From NCBI GenBank assembly GCA_022828595.1, contig JAKGHH010000004.1:23382372-23446371 (forward strand): a stretch of DNA of 64,000 nucleotides. Direction: 5' to 3'. Both the position numbers and the translations under genes were made by a program. This DNA comes from Nelumbo lutea (taxonomy: Eukaryota > Streptophyta > Magnoliopsida > Proteales > Nelumbonaceae). The notes below the pieces were generated by a model that saw only the letters and a program-made list of their open reading frames with translations, had not been told where the DNA came from and did not search any database. This document shows positions 33,615 through 44,191 of the stretch, one piece after another; the first letter of the stretch is position 1, and each line of letters opens with the position of its first letter.

Positions 33615-33619
33615 CATCT

Positions 33620-33895
33620 GGTAAAATTCAGATGAGGTGTTCGTATGATTCCAGATCAGAAGGAGAAGAAGAAGAGGAAGAAGGAGAAGGAGGAGGATGA
33701 GAGAAAGAATAGTCTCAGCTGAACTAGAGAGAAAAGACTCACTTCTCTAGTCGGCCACTCTTTTATTTATACTTTTCTAAAATACACAAGAATTACCATT
33801 GTGCCCTCACTTTAAGTGAGAGCCACATCAGCTAAACACTAATATATAACTTAACATAAAATGTCTATACTACCCTTCTACAGCCGACCCTAACA
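33620..33895 (-). repeat. 3' LTR of Copia-E
   Basis: It aligns with 38665-38877 from GAGAGAAAGAATAGTCTCAG to the outer end. The inner 45 bp (33620-33665) have no counterpart in the 5' LTR, so that copy is partly deleted or the region was replaced. Confidence 0.87.
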
Positions 33896-33902
33896 CTCCC
33901 CC

Positions 33903-34973
33903 TCAAGATGGTGAGTATAGGTCATATAGTCCCAGCTTGTTACATATGTAATCCACTCTTCCCTGATTCAACCCTTTGGTAAACAAATCTGCCCATTGAT
34001 TTCCTGTGTTCACATATGTTGTACTTATCACTCCACTAAGCACCTTCTCACGTACAAAGTGGCAATCAACTTCTATATGCTTCGTCCTTTCATGAAACAC
34101 TGAATTAGAGGAGATATGAACTGCAGCTTGATTATCACAATATAGCTTCATAGGAGTGTCAATCGAGTATCCCATCTCCTCTAGGAGATGTTTCAACCAC
34201 ACTAGTTCACATGTTGTGTGTGCCATAGCCCTATATTTAGCCTCTGCATTCTCTGCTTTTTACTTTTCCATGTCACTAAGTTCCCACCAAGAAAAGTGCA
34301 ATACCTGTAGTGGACCTTCTGTCAGATATGGAACCGGCCCAATCAGCACCCGTGTATCCCTCTATCTCAAGACTTCCTCCACTCTTATATAACAAACCAC
34401 GGCTTGGAGCTCCCTTCAAATACTGCACAATCCTTAGGACTGCCTCCCAATGTGGAATTCAAGGATTCTGCATAAACTGGCTCACTACGTTGACCGCAAA
34501 TGAAATATCAAGTCGAGTGATGGTTAGGTAATTAAGCTTATCCACCAACCTTCTGTACCTTCCCGGATCCTCAAACTCCTCACCTGCATCACTACTCAAC
34601 TTAACATTCAGTTCCATGGGTCACCTGCATCACTACTCAACTTAACATTCAGTTCCATGGGTGTTTCAGCTGGTCTGGCACCCAACAACCCTATTTCTTC
34701 TAGCAAATCAAGAACATATTTCCTCTGGCATAGATTAATACCATTCTTGGACCTTGCTACCTCTATCCCTAGGAAGTATCTTAATTTGCCAAGATCCTTT
34801 GTCTGGAAGTGATCATGCAAGTAAGTTTTCAACCTGTCAATCCCTGGTTTGTCATTGCCTGTGATAACAATATCATCTACATATACCACCAAGAGAATCT
34901 TTCCAGCATTTGATTCATAGTTGAATACGGAATGATCAACTTGACACTGTTTCATTCCAAACTTCTTCACCAC
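33903..34973 (-). pseudogene. Copia-E reverse transcriptase C-terminus and RNase H
   Basis: The minus-strand frame from 34973 has the catalytic VVYVDDIVITGND, TKDLGKLRYFLGIEVARS and INLCQRKYVLDLLEEIGLL. A perfect 41-bp tandem duplication (34580-34620 and 34621-34661) disrupts the frame. RNase H continues (34226-33903) with MAHTTCELVWLKHLLEEMGY and LYCDNQAAVHISSN to the stop before the polypurine tract. Confidence 0.86.
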
Positions 34974-35560
34974 TTCACTAAATCTCCCAAACCATGCACA
35001 GGGAGATTGTTTAAGCCCATAAATAGCCTTCTTAAGTCTACATACCTTCTCATCCTCCCCCTAAGCAACAAACCCTAGTGGTTGCTCCATGTACTCTTCC
35101 TCAAGGAGATCACCATGTAAAAAAGCATTCTTGATGTCAAGCTGAAACAAGGGCCAATCAAACATAGCAACAAGAGAAACCTGTGTAATCAATACCATAT
35201 AGCTATGAATAACCTTTGGCAACTAATTGAGCTTTCAACCGTTCAACAGTCCCATCAGGTAAGTATTTAACCGTGTACACCCACTTATAGCCTACAACAT
35301 GCTTACCAAGCGGAAGAGTGGTGAGGTCCCACGTATGAGTACGAGTCAGGGCCGAGATTTCTTCTTCCATTACTTGGCACCACCCTGGAGAAGTGAGGGC
35401 TTCCTGGACATCCTTGGAAATAGAGACAGAGGATAATATAGAAACAAATTGGCGATGGGAAGCTGAAAGGTGAGATACAAAAACATAATTGGAAATGGGG
35501 TGAAGAGTGCAACTGTGTTTACCTTTCCGCAAAGCAATAGGGAGATCAAGGTCAAAAACT
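34974..35560 (-). pseudogene. Copia-E reverse transcriptase N-terminal part
   Basis: The minus-strand frame 35532-35203 shows the linker NYVFVSHLSASHRQFVSILS and then reverse transcriptase WCQVMEEEISALTRTHTWDL, PLGKHVVGYKWVYTVKYL and [15 protein letters not shown]. It continues after frameshifts through the [17 protein letters not shown] region (near 35130) to LKKAIYGLKQSPCAWF (near 35000). Confidence 0.82.
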
Positions 35561-36430
35561 GAGGGTGAGACTGGGGTGGTAACAACTACCGGATCTGTCG
35601 ACGGTAACGAAGCTGGAGGAGGAGCCGGTGCCTAACGATGTGTATACATTTGCCGAATAGGTGGTCGTTCCGTAGGTAGCTGCACTAGAGGCAAAGACTG
35701 AGTCACAACTAGAACAAGGGGAACGGGGTCCTCAACAGGAATTGGAAGAGGAGGTGATGACAACGGAGGAGAAGAAGTATCCGAGCCGGGGAAGAAAGGA
35801 ACAGACTCAAAGAATGTAACATTAGGACAAACGAAAGAACGTCGAGAACGAGGATTAGAACACTTATACCCTTTTTGAGTCCTGGAAAAGCCAAGAAAGA
35901 CACACTTAGTGGATCTAGCATCTAACTTGTCCATTCCAGGCCCAAGATTATGAACAAACACATCCAAAAACTCTGGGAGTAAGGGGAAAAGGAAACAACG
36001 TGGGAAACAAAACAGAGAAAGGGGATTGTCCTTCAAGGATAGACATGGGCATGTGGTTAATAAGAAAGCAAGATGTAAGCACAACATCACTCCAAAAGGG
36101 TTTGGGAACATTCATATGATGTAAGAGGGACCGAGTAGTTTCCAAAAGGTGTCAGCTCTTTCTCTCAGCCACCCCATTTTGTTGAGGGGTGTAGGTACAC
36201 GAGGTTTGATGGATAATGCCATATTGTTCCAAATATTCTTTAAATGGTGTAGAAAAACAGTCGCGGCCATTATCAAAACGAAGAATTTTAATATATACAC
36301 CAAATTGATTGCGAATTTCAGCATAAAATTTTTGGAAAATAGAAAAGAGTTCACTCCTTTCTTTCATAAGGTAAAGCTATGTCATCCTTGAATAATCGTC
36401 AACAAAAATTACAAAGTACTTGTAACCATT
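35561..36430 (-). pseudogene. Copia-E integrase and proline-rich linker
   Basis: The minus strand encodes IKILRFDNGRDCFSTPFKEY and CTYTPQQNGVAERK (36367-36152), then LETTRSLLHHMNVPKPFWSD and FLINHMPMSILEGQSPFSVL. After a frameshift near 35950 comes the integrase C-terminus ARSTKCVFLGFSRTQKGYKC, followed by a Pro/Ser-rich linker before the reverse transcriptase. Confidence 0.82.
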
Positions 36431-37144
36431 ATAAGACTACTATGTTTGGACCCCAGATGTCCGAATGGACTAAAGAAAAAGGACTCGATGTACGACTATC
36501 AACTCTAGGACTAAAAGACCCCATATGTCAATTTGGGAAACACGATGATGTTTCCCAAACTGACACGACTCACAATTCAAAGTAGAAAGACAACTCAACG
36601 ACGGAACAAGTAACTGAAGAGCTCTAAGAGACAGATGACCAAGTTTGCAGTGCCACTGATGAGGGGAAATAGATGTCTGAAGGGTTGTTGCTGAACCACC
36701 TCCATCAAGATAATACAGTCCACTAGATTCATGCCCTCCACCAATCTTCATCCCCGTCTTGAGATCCTGAAACACACAAGAGGGAGGGTAAAATGTTATT
36801 GAGTAATTAAGGGACTTAGTTAATTTACTGACAGACATCAGGTTAAAGGGAAACTTGGGAGCATATAAAACTGAGGATAGGGATAATGAGTCTGTGTCAA
36901 TATTACCAACACCACATATAACTGATGTAGAGCCATTGGAATGAGTAACAGATTGGGATGTGGAGGACGGAGAACTGGATGAAAACACACTTGGAGTCCC
37001 AGTCATATAATCGAAAGCTCCATAATCTATAATCCAACGGGAAAGGTGTGGATGCCAGACAAGTCGTACCTGAGTGTGCAAGGGTATCCGTGTTCTATTG
37101 AGATGTACCCTGAATGAACCGCTCATACTCATCCCGTGAAACAC
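36431..37144 (-). pseudogene. Copia-E protease and GAG-pre-integrase
   Basis: The minus-strand frame 37144-36470 has RWIIDYGAFDYMTGTPSVFS at the protease position; the active-site DSGA is DYGA, so activity is unlikely. KFPFNLMSVSKLTKSLNYS and GGHESSGLYYLDGG follow, then HCKLGHLSLRALQLLVPSL of the GAG-pre-integrase domain. Confidence 0.82.
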
Positions 37145-37321
37145 TCACCATCTCCTTTCTGGAAGCATCTGTAGATGTAGAGGGGATCTAATCAATAACT
37201 TGAGATTCTTGTCTTAAGCCACCACCATTTACAGCTACATGATTTGCCCAGGTTAAAGGTGGGCCATGTAGATCATGGCAGAAGTTGATAATATATCCCT
37301 CCATACCACAATGAGTACACC

Positions 37322-38162
37322 TCATTTAAGTTTACCACGTCCTCTACCACGGGCTCCCCCTGAGTCTCGACCTCCAACACGACTACCACCATGAATATAC
37401 ATTCCACCACCACCATGGCCATACATGGGTCCACCACCACTACCACGGCCAGGTTGACCTCCTCTACCACCACGACCTCCCCCTCTCGTAACTACAAATG
37501 CAGACTTATCCGATATAGTGGAATTCTCTATGGGTCCAACTGAGATCCTCCAAAAACGAGCAAACACTTCCTCAAGAGAGGGAAGAGCAGATCCACCTAG
37601 TATTTGTGCCCTTACTGGTTCTTATTCAAACTTCAGCCCTACTAAAAACCTGGTCACATCCAACTACTCTCTCTGTTGTTGCTGAATTTTGACATCAGGT
37701 GTAAGAGGATGATACACTTTCAACTCATTTCGCAAATTTCTCATACTTGCATAATAGTCCTCAAGACTCTGATTCCCCTGCTGTAAATTGAAGTACTCTT
37801 TGTATAGTTGATAAACCCTAGTAGTGTTATCTTGTCCAGAATATAGTTTCCTTGCATGATCCCAGACCTCCTTAGTTGTATCTAAAAACATGAAGTTCAC
37901 ACTGATTTTGGACTCCATATTGTTCCATAGCCATGTCATAATTTGAGCATCCTCTTGCTCTCACTCATCATATCCCGGAGAATCAATAGGGGGTTTACCT
38001 TCCCTCACATGCTTCACTTTCTTTTTTGGCTTTCAAGAAAACTTCAACAGACTTAGCCCAAGGGACATAATTCTCACCATTCAGTTTTATAGAGGTCATC
38101 TGCAAATTCAAATAATCAGAAGGCACCATCACACTCGATTTGCATTCACTGCTGTCTCCCAT
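37322..38162 (-). pseudogene. Copia-E Gag with glycine-rich C-terminus
   Basis: It starts at an ATG at 38162 (MGDSSECKSSVMVPSDYLNL, followed by TSIKLNGENYVPWAKSVEVF). The frame 37939-37664 is the UBN2-type gag domain (MTWLWNNMESKISVNFMF, QQGNQSLEDYYASMRNLRNE). The C-terminal 37567-37322 frame is an RGG/GGG-rich, RNA-binding-like stretch with GGGRGGRGGQPGRG. Stops and frameshifts separate these pieces. Copia-G keeps the SSVMVP start of the same protein. Confidence 0.8.
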
Positions 38163-38654
38163 GACTGCACAAGGGAAAAAGGGAGAAATTGTACCACTAG
38201 GTTGTCACTCTACTGCCCTAATGAATCACCACACTACACACGAATAACTGAATACTACTAGGGTTCCTAGAATCATAGGTTTCAGCAACAACACTCACAA
38301 CTCTTCACCACTATTAGCAACAACACCACTGCTGCCATCCACTGTCAGCACTAGAAACCCTCACAATACATCTCACGAATAGGATATTCAGTTCTGCAAT
38401 TCAAAGATCACGTACCTGTCGAGTAGAGGGTACCAAATCTGCACGGTCATCATCACAAAACCAGCCTTCTTCAAACTGCCGAGTAGAGGGTTTTCTACCA
38501 ACCACACAAAACCACAACAGCACTCATTGGAGGCATGGAAACCCCTAGAAGGAGAAAACAACCAATCCTTTTCTTTCTTTCTGAGAAACTCCTAGTTATC
38601 AGTGGGAATTCTGCAAAACCCTAGAAGAGAATGTGTAGAACAGAGAAAAGAAGA

Positions 38655-38877
38655 GATGACTGATCAGAAGGAGAAAAGGAGGAGAGAAAGAATAGTCTCA
38701 GCCAAACTAGAGAGAAAAGACTCACTTCTCTAGTCGGCCACTCTTTTATTTATACTTTTCTAAAATACACAAGAATTACCATTGTGCCCTCACTTAAGTG
38801 AGAGCCACATCAGCTAAACACTAATATATAACTTAACATAAAATGTCTATACTACCCTTCTACAGCCGACTCTAACG
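38655..38877 (-). repeat. 5' LTR of Copia-E (partial)
   Basis: It matches the 3' LTR from the GAGAGAAAGAATAGTCTCAG segment to the outer end CTAAC(G). The inner boundary is estimated. Confidence 0.75.
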
Positions 38878-38935
38878 GCATCCCATCCGTTATTCGTTGT
38901 CCCATGAATGATTGCAATTACCTTATGCCCAAATC

Positions 38936-39640
38936 TGGGATTTAAGGTGACATCCAGTCTTTTTTTTCCAAATGGGGAGACATTTCATATGCCTTTGAGA
39001 GTTTTTTGGTGTATTTTCTTTGTTTACATTCTTGGTTCTCATCACAGGAAGTTGGATCCTAAGGCCAAGAAATGTGTTTTCCTTGGGTATACTCAAAACC
39101 AAAAGGAGGATTGTCGTTATGATCTAGTGTCGAGGAACAAGTTTGTCACTATAGATTTTACCTTCTTTCAGTCTACATTCTTTTTCTCTAGTGATTCTCC
39201 TTAGGGGGAGTGTTTTGGGGAGGAGAACTCACAGTTTGTTCCTTTTCTTGTTCCATTTGTTCCTCTTCCTTCATCCGGTCTATCAATTCCACCTGTTGTT
39301 CCACCAACAACAGCTCCAGTCCCACTGCCTGATCCACTACGGCCAACCTCACAGTTTTTTCAGCACCATCGCAAGAGGGTTGACTCCACACATTCTCCAA
39401 TAGAAGAACTTGCACCATTCTCCGTCAATACATCTAAGATTCCAAGTTCAGTTGATACAGTTTCAAGATTTTCCCTTGAGCCTATTATTTCCCCTTATCC
39501 TATTGATTATAACACTGATGTTGCAACTGATCCCACTGATCTTGATCTTCCCATTGCACTCCGCAAGGGAAAGAGAAAGTGTACAACCCATTGCATTTCG
39601 CACCATCTTTCCTACAATACCCTATCACCTTCCTAGTGTG
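38936..39640 (+). pseudogene. Copia-D integrase C-terminus and linker
   Basis: It resumes after LINE-2 with GFKVTSSLFFPNGETFHMPL, then HHRKLDPKAKKCVFLGYTQN and STFFFSS. After a stop a Ser/Pro-rich linker follows, ending DLPIALRKGKRKCTTHCISH before the reverse transcriptase. The residue order is uninterrupted from the 16603 side once the LINE and one 14-bp target copy are removed. Confidence 0.83.
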
Positions 39641-41190
39641 CCTTCCTTTCTTCCCTAGATTTTGTGTCTATATCTAATGAAGCTCTCTCCAAACCTAAGT
39701 GGAGAATTGCTATGGAAGAAGAAATAGAGGATTTGATTAAGAACCAGACATGGGAGATAGTTGATCTTCCTGCTAACAAAGAGATAGTTGAATGTAGATG
39801 GGTGTTCACTGTGAAGTACAGTGTTGATGGCAATATAGAAAGGTACAAGGCAAGGTTGGTTGCAAAAGGGTATACACAAACCTATGGTATAGATTACCTA
39901 GAGGACCTTTCCACCAGACACCAGTAGCTAAGATGACTTCAGTTCGAATTCTCTTGTCTCTAGCAGCTACTTATTCATGGCCCCTCTTCCAGCTTGATGT
40001 TAAAAATGCATTCCTTAATGGTGATTTGCAGGAGGAGGTATATATGAACATTCCAATCGATTTCTATGAAAATGTTGGTAAGGGAAAGGTATGTAGGTTG
40101 AGAAACCATTATATGGTTTGCAATAGTCACCTAGGGCATGGTTTGATAGGTTTAGAAGGGCACTTATCCGGTTTGGATACACACAGACCCAGTCCAATCA
40201 CACTCTCTTTGTGAAAAGGAGAGAAGCACTTGTGACAGTACTGATTGTGTATGTGGATGATTAGTTGTTACAAAGAATGATTTGAAGGAGATTGAAACAC
40301 TCAAGAATTCACTATAGCAAGAATTTGAGATTAAGGATCTAGGTGAACTAAAATATTTTCCAGGGATTAAGGTTGCAAGATCCAAGCATGGGATATTCAT
40401 CTCTCAGAGGAAGTATGTGGTGGACTTACTGAAGAAAATTGGGAAGCTAAGAACTAAACCAATTGATATTCCTATTGACCCAAACCACAAAATTAATGCC
40501 TTGGATGGTAAGTTGGTTAAGGATGTGGGGAGATATCAAAGAATGGTAGGCCAACTACTATATTTATGTATGACACGCCCAGACATTTCCTATGTGGTTA
40601 GTGTTGTGAGTCAGTATATGCATGTTTCTCAGGTTCAGCACTGGAAAGCCATTGATAGGATATTAATATTTGCATACCTGAAGAAGCATCCTAGCAAAGG
40701 GATTCTATTCTCAGACCATGGGAATTTAAAACCGGAGTCCTATACAGAAGCAGATTGGGCAAGTTGTCCAAATGACAGGAGACCCACATTAGGGGTATGC
40801 ACCTTTATGGGAGGAAATCTAGTTTCATGGAAGAGTAAAAAACAGTTGGTGATGGTTAGGTCAAGTGCAGAGGCCGGATACAGATCTATGGTCCATGGTG
40901 TTTCAGAGCTACTTTGGGTTAGATCCTTGCTGACTGAGATTGGAATAAAAGCTGGGGAGCCCATGATGTTATATTGTGACAACTAAGCTGCAATCAATAT
41001 TACCCACAATCTAGTTCAACATGATAGGACAAAGCACATTGAGGTTGATAGACACTTCATAAGAGAAAGGATGACAACCAGAAAAGTTTGCCTACCTTAT
41101 GTCTCCTCTGAATTACAGTTAGATGGTGTCTTCACCAAAGGGGTTGCAAAGAACAAGCTTGAACATGACCTACACAAATTGGAAATGTGT
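39641..41190 (+). pseudogene. Copia-D reverse transcriptase and RNase H
   Basis: WRIAMEEEIEDLIKNQTWEI and [20 protein letters not shown] are followed by a frameshift at about 39925. Then come [20 protein letters not shown] and [10 protein letters not shown]. The polymerase motif reads VYVDD and then a stop (near 40264), with the next residues lost. From 40417 come KIGKLRTKPIDIPIDPNHKI, RYQRMVGQLLYLCMTRPDIS and the RNase H segments SAEAGYRSMVHGVSELLWVR and MMLYCDN, then a stop at 40984-40986 and a decayed tail. Confidence 0.84.
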
Positions 41191-41215
41191 GACATTTACT
41201 CCTAATTTTAGGGGG

Positions 41216-41440
41216 TGTTGAGGATTTTGGGCAGATTTGTGAAAGTTTATTAGTTATTTTTGTTTAGATGGGAAGTAGGGACCACAACACACTTGTTGGG
41301 TCCCTTTTGAGTGGCTTTTTTAAGTTATTTATGCAGTTTTATGTGTTAGCCCCCTATAAGGGCATATTAGTCATTGTAGCCTTCTTTTAACTAAAACTAT
41401 AAATACTATTAGGGTGGGTGGACAGAACCTATTCATTGGG
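41216..41440 (+). repeat. 3' LTR of Copia-D (truncated)
   Basis: It follows the purine tract TTTTAGGGGG and starts TGTTGAGGATTTTGGG. It matches the 5' LTR for about 225 bp up to GAACCTATT and then loses similarity; about 110 bp of the expected LTR end are absent. Confidence 0.83.
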
Positions 41441-41790
41441 AGAAAAATTGATTGGTGCTAATTGAAGCCTCAAAAGGGAAGAAAAAGATGTGAGCATAAG
41501 TGATGAGAAGCATGGTTGTCAAGGAATTACCCAGGCCACCCTGTTCTGTCAGGTACTGGGGATGCCTTTAGAGATCATGAAGAAACTGTCTCGAGTTTTT
41601 GAGACCCTATGGACTGCAAATGGGATGGATGATTCCCTTGCTAAGAAATGGGTCTTCAGACAACAACTGTTTTGAGCTTCATTGTAATTTTGTTATGTTT
41701 ATTTTGGGCTGGCAGTGTCTTAATCTGAATGTAACTTTTTCATCTATCTTCTAATAAAGTAAATTTTATTTTCTGATAAAAAAATGATTA
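41441..41790 (+). mobile_element. Probable LINE 3' end fragment
   Basis: A short frame ends NGMDDSLAKKWVFRQQLF, which resembles the last residues of LINE RNase H (compare ADSLAKQGVIRDQLYW at about 63315). The following sequence ends in AATAAAGTAAATTTTATTTTC and an A-rich run, typical of LINE 3' ends. No target duplication was identified. Confidence 0.5.
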
Positions 41791-41943
41791 GGGTTGAACT
41801 GTTGGCTTTCTTAAAAAGGTCTAAAGCTGGCTGTGCAACATGATTGGGTAGGGATGCTGATAGTAGAAAGTGACCATAGATTGGTAACAGATTGGATAGA
41901 GCATTAGCCACATATCTGAATGCCTCATAAAGTGATTCAGGGG

Positions 41944-42060
41944 AGTTCTCAGACCTGTTTTTTATGATAAATGATCTTCTTTATTTATAAGCAAGTTCTC
42001 AGATCTGCTTTTTTATGATAAATGATCTGCTTTATTTATAAGCAAGTTCTCAGATCTGCT
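41944..42060. repeat. 50-bp tandem repeat, about 2.3 copies
   Basis: The unit, starting AGTTCTCAGA(C/T)CTG and including TTTTATGATAAATGATCT, begins at 41944, 41994 and 42044 (partial). Units differ at a few positions. Confidence 0.88.
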
Positions 42061-42374
42061 ATTTCCCTAGTAGATTCGTTGAAAGGCCTGCTCTTTTATG
42101 GGGGACGCCAGGTCCAGGGTCACAAACATCAAACTATAGGCGATTAAGTCCTTATGTAATAGTCAGCCTATGGATGTTTGTTTCTTATACTCTGATAGTT
42201 GTATTTGTTCTTGTTTTTTTTTAGGTTCTACTTGTTTCCTTCTATTAGTTCCACTAACAGCAAGGATGCTTCCTTATATAATTAATTAAGTTCTATTGAT
42301 TGTGTTGCACAAAAAATGGTTGGTATCAACTGCAAGTGCAAATAAATATGTTCCATTCCTAAAGTGCACCTAAC

Positions 42375-43000
42375 CATCATCATCATCATCTGAGCCTTGT
42401 CCCAACTATATGGGATTGGCTACAGGGATCACATTTCATCATTCCATTATGTTCAATGTTGTACGCACCATCAAATTATGGGTCCTTAAACCGTTTCTTA
42501 CTAGTTCCACCCAAGTCCTTTTTGGTCTTTCCCTTGCTCTTCTCACCCCTTCAACTTGTAACAGATCACTTCTTCTAACGGGTGCCGTAGACGGTCCTCT
42601 ATGCACATGACCAAACCACCTGAGTCTACTTTCTCTCATTTTATCACCTACTGGAGCTACTCCTAAGTTCCTTCATATGACTTCATTCCTGACTCCATCC
42701 TTTCTAGTTTTACCATTCATCCACCTAAGCATAAGCATTTCTGTCACACTCATTTTTTGGACATGATGTTTCTTATTGACTGCCCAACGCTCTGCTCCAT
42801 ATAACATAGCTGGCCTTACAGCTGTTTTATAAATTTTCCTTTTAGCAAAAGTGTGGTATTCGCTTAGCACATAAATTCACCCCTCCATTTTGTCCATTCT
42901 ACTCTAATTGTATGAGTGGTATCCTCCTCAATCTCCCCTTTGTTATGAATTATTGAACCAAGGTAACAGAAGAGATCGCATTGAGTTATCTCTTAGTTTC
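42375..43000 (-). mobile_element. RTE-type LINE fragment with (GAT)n tail
   Basis: The minus strand encodes CDLFCYLGSIIHNKGEIEED, KIYKTAVRPAMLYGAERWAV, MSVTEMLMLRWMNGKTRKDG and ESRLRWFGHVHRGPSTAPVR, characteristic of the C-terminal part of plant RTE LINE reverse transcriptases. It ends, as RTE elements do, in GTTGGGACAAGGCTCA followed by a GAT microsatellite (42375-42390). It is 5'-truncated, with several stops, and lies near the 5' end of TFIIE-alpha intron 2. Confidence 0.87.
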
Positions 43001-43866
43001 CTAACTATCATTTAATGAAAAATGAAAAATCATCGTACTCATAAAAAATGACAATTTGTTATTTAGAATATAATACTGCCTCGTCCTATGAAGTAAGGAC
43101 GTCCATTGTTTAATTGCCATTGTTGTATAGAAATGCATAATTAAATGCTCAATGTCTTCTGAAACAGTGGAGTTGAAAAACACATAAAGTCATAAACTAA
43201 TGTGCTTTCTCCATCTTTTTTGAACCTAGTACAGTAACATAGTTTCATGTGCATGAAGAACATGTTTGGTTTACAAGGGCTGTCCTAAGATGTGCCTAGG
43301 TTTTTTTTTTCTATTAGTTACAATCTTGTCGGAAAAATGGAAAGAGAAGGAGATGGTGGCTTATTATCTAACAGATAAGTCTACATGGAGCATAGAGTAA
43401 CACGACTCTTGCAGCCAATGCAGATTAGTTGAAATAAGACATGGCCGAGTTTGATAGCAGCCAGTCACATTCAGCGTGAGAAACAACACTATTTAGTATG
43501 TTCTTCTTTGTTCAATGTTCCGTTTATGTCGACAGAACCTTTGAAGAACTCTACTGCAGTGCTCTCAGCATGTCTGTGCGGTCAATCGAATGGGCATGAG
43601 AAGGGAATATGATGCACACATGCATATCACTAGATATATTACACCTATAATAGAATCTGCATTGACCAAAATCCGGCCACTCCATAGCACTTGCAGAACC
43701 ATCAACTTAGAGCTAATTCTAATTTAGCTGCTAATTATTAGCACTGTGTGGTCGTTCAATCGCTACTCCTAAGAACGAAAGAAAGAAAGATATCTTTGAA
43801 GGGGATTTGCGATTGTAGAATGTCATCAAATCGCTGAAAATTTAGAGAGAGAGAGAGTGAAATCAC
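43001..43866. other. Right end of TFIIE-alpha intron 2, unassigned
   Basis: No transposon or exon recognised. Because it adjoins exon 2 and looks non-repetitive within the window, it may be original intron sequence. Confidence 0.4.
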
Positions 43867-43989
43867 CTTGTAAGAGCATTGAGGATGACCACTGCCATTC
43901 CTCTGTTATCGCTCCTCCCACTCTTGGGCAGGTTGTCGCCTTTCATCGTAATATCATCGTAAAACGCCCGTGCAGCTAGCTTCACTAAC
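43867..43989 (-). CDS. TFIIE-alpha exon 2
   Basis: Acceptor TTTTGATCAG and donor AAG/GTGATT. It encodes LVKLAARAFYDDITMKGDN followed by LPKSGRSDNRGMAVVILNAL and T, the first half of the TFIIE-alpha winged-helix domain. The first base completes an arginine codon from exon 1 and the last two bases (AG) begin an arginine completed in exon 3. No stop is present. Confidence 0.93.
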
Positions 43990-44191
43990 CTGATCAAAAT
44001 AATTGGCGGGGATATTCATAAGTAAAAAAAAAAAGTAAACCCTTCAAGGATCTCAATGGGTTCATTGGGAATCATGAATTGAGCAGTTGCAGAACCATGA
44101 AATCAATGGTTGATCACTGAGAGACTTAGCGTGGAATTATAAGAAAAATCAGAAGTTACGAGTTACGACGTGCCAAATCTTAATGGAGTAC

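Larger units (their letters stand above)
33620..38877 (-). mobile_element. Copia-E, minus-strand copia element inserted in LINE-2
   Basis: GCATC is duplicated at 33615-33619 and 38878-38882, immediately outside the element; in LINE-2 it lies in the codons for GWDA. The 3' LTR is 33620-33895 (minus-strand TGTTAGGG...TTTTACCA). The 5' LTR ends at 38877, where its first two bases read CG instead of TG; its inner end near 38655 is rearranged and the primer-binding site was not found. The polypurine tract is 33896-33907. Gag, protease, integrase, reverse transcriptase and RNase H are in order from 38162 down to 33903. It is related to Copia-G. Confidence 0.9.
16604..38935 (-). mobile_element. LINE-2: 5'-truncated L1-like LINE, split by two copia insertions
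   Basis: Read on the minus strand the LINE comprises 38935-38878, then 33619-32704, then 17095-16604, about 1.46 kb once target duplications are removed. Segment 1 encodes HGTTNNGWDA. Segment 2 begins DAKVASFATSLSPLKSIQVV, passes through YGVGSGTQVLFWEDLWL and a zf-RVT domain, and ends EELCEV. Segment 3 resumes ILIRAAHWIKTIDAF and has an RNase H domain with LNFDGSPMG, GGVFRDCIGKVL and FSGPLGL, then an AATAAAATTCTCAGTTC tail with terminal A-run. The TGG(A/G)ATTTAAGGTG target duplication flanks it (16590-16603, 38936-38949). Copia-E disrupts it at GCATC and Copia-A at ATAAC. Confidence 0.9.
14269..41440 (+). mobile_element. Copia-D: outermost element of the nested stack
   Basis: The 5' LTR (14269 to about 14597) and the 3' LTR (from 41216) bracket one copia element split into 14269-16603 and 38936-41440. 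The split is a LINE inserted at a TGG(A/G)ATTTAAGGTG target inside the integrase. Rejoining by position gives gag, (deletion), GAG-pre-integrase, integrase, reverse transcriptase and RNase H in the usual order. Stops and frameshifts are frequent. The 3' LTR matches only to about 41440; the rest is replaced. AGCAT precedes the 5' LTR (14264-14268) and recurs at 41493-41497, but with the LTR end missing this target duplication is unproven. By-eye LTR divergence is about 8%, the highest in the stack. Confidence 0.88.

Noticed and set aside
37273..37567. Glycine/valine-rich frame that could look like a host RNA-binding protein
   Set aside because: Lies within Copia-E in the position of the Gag C-terminus; one frame is the RGG-rich Gag tail and the other is its shadow.
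42375..42390. ATC/GAT microsatellite as an independent simple repeat
   Set aside because: It is the usual 3' tail of RTE LINEs and is directly attached to an RTE coding fragment.
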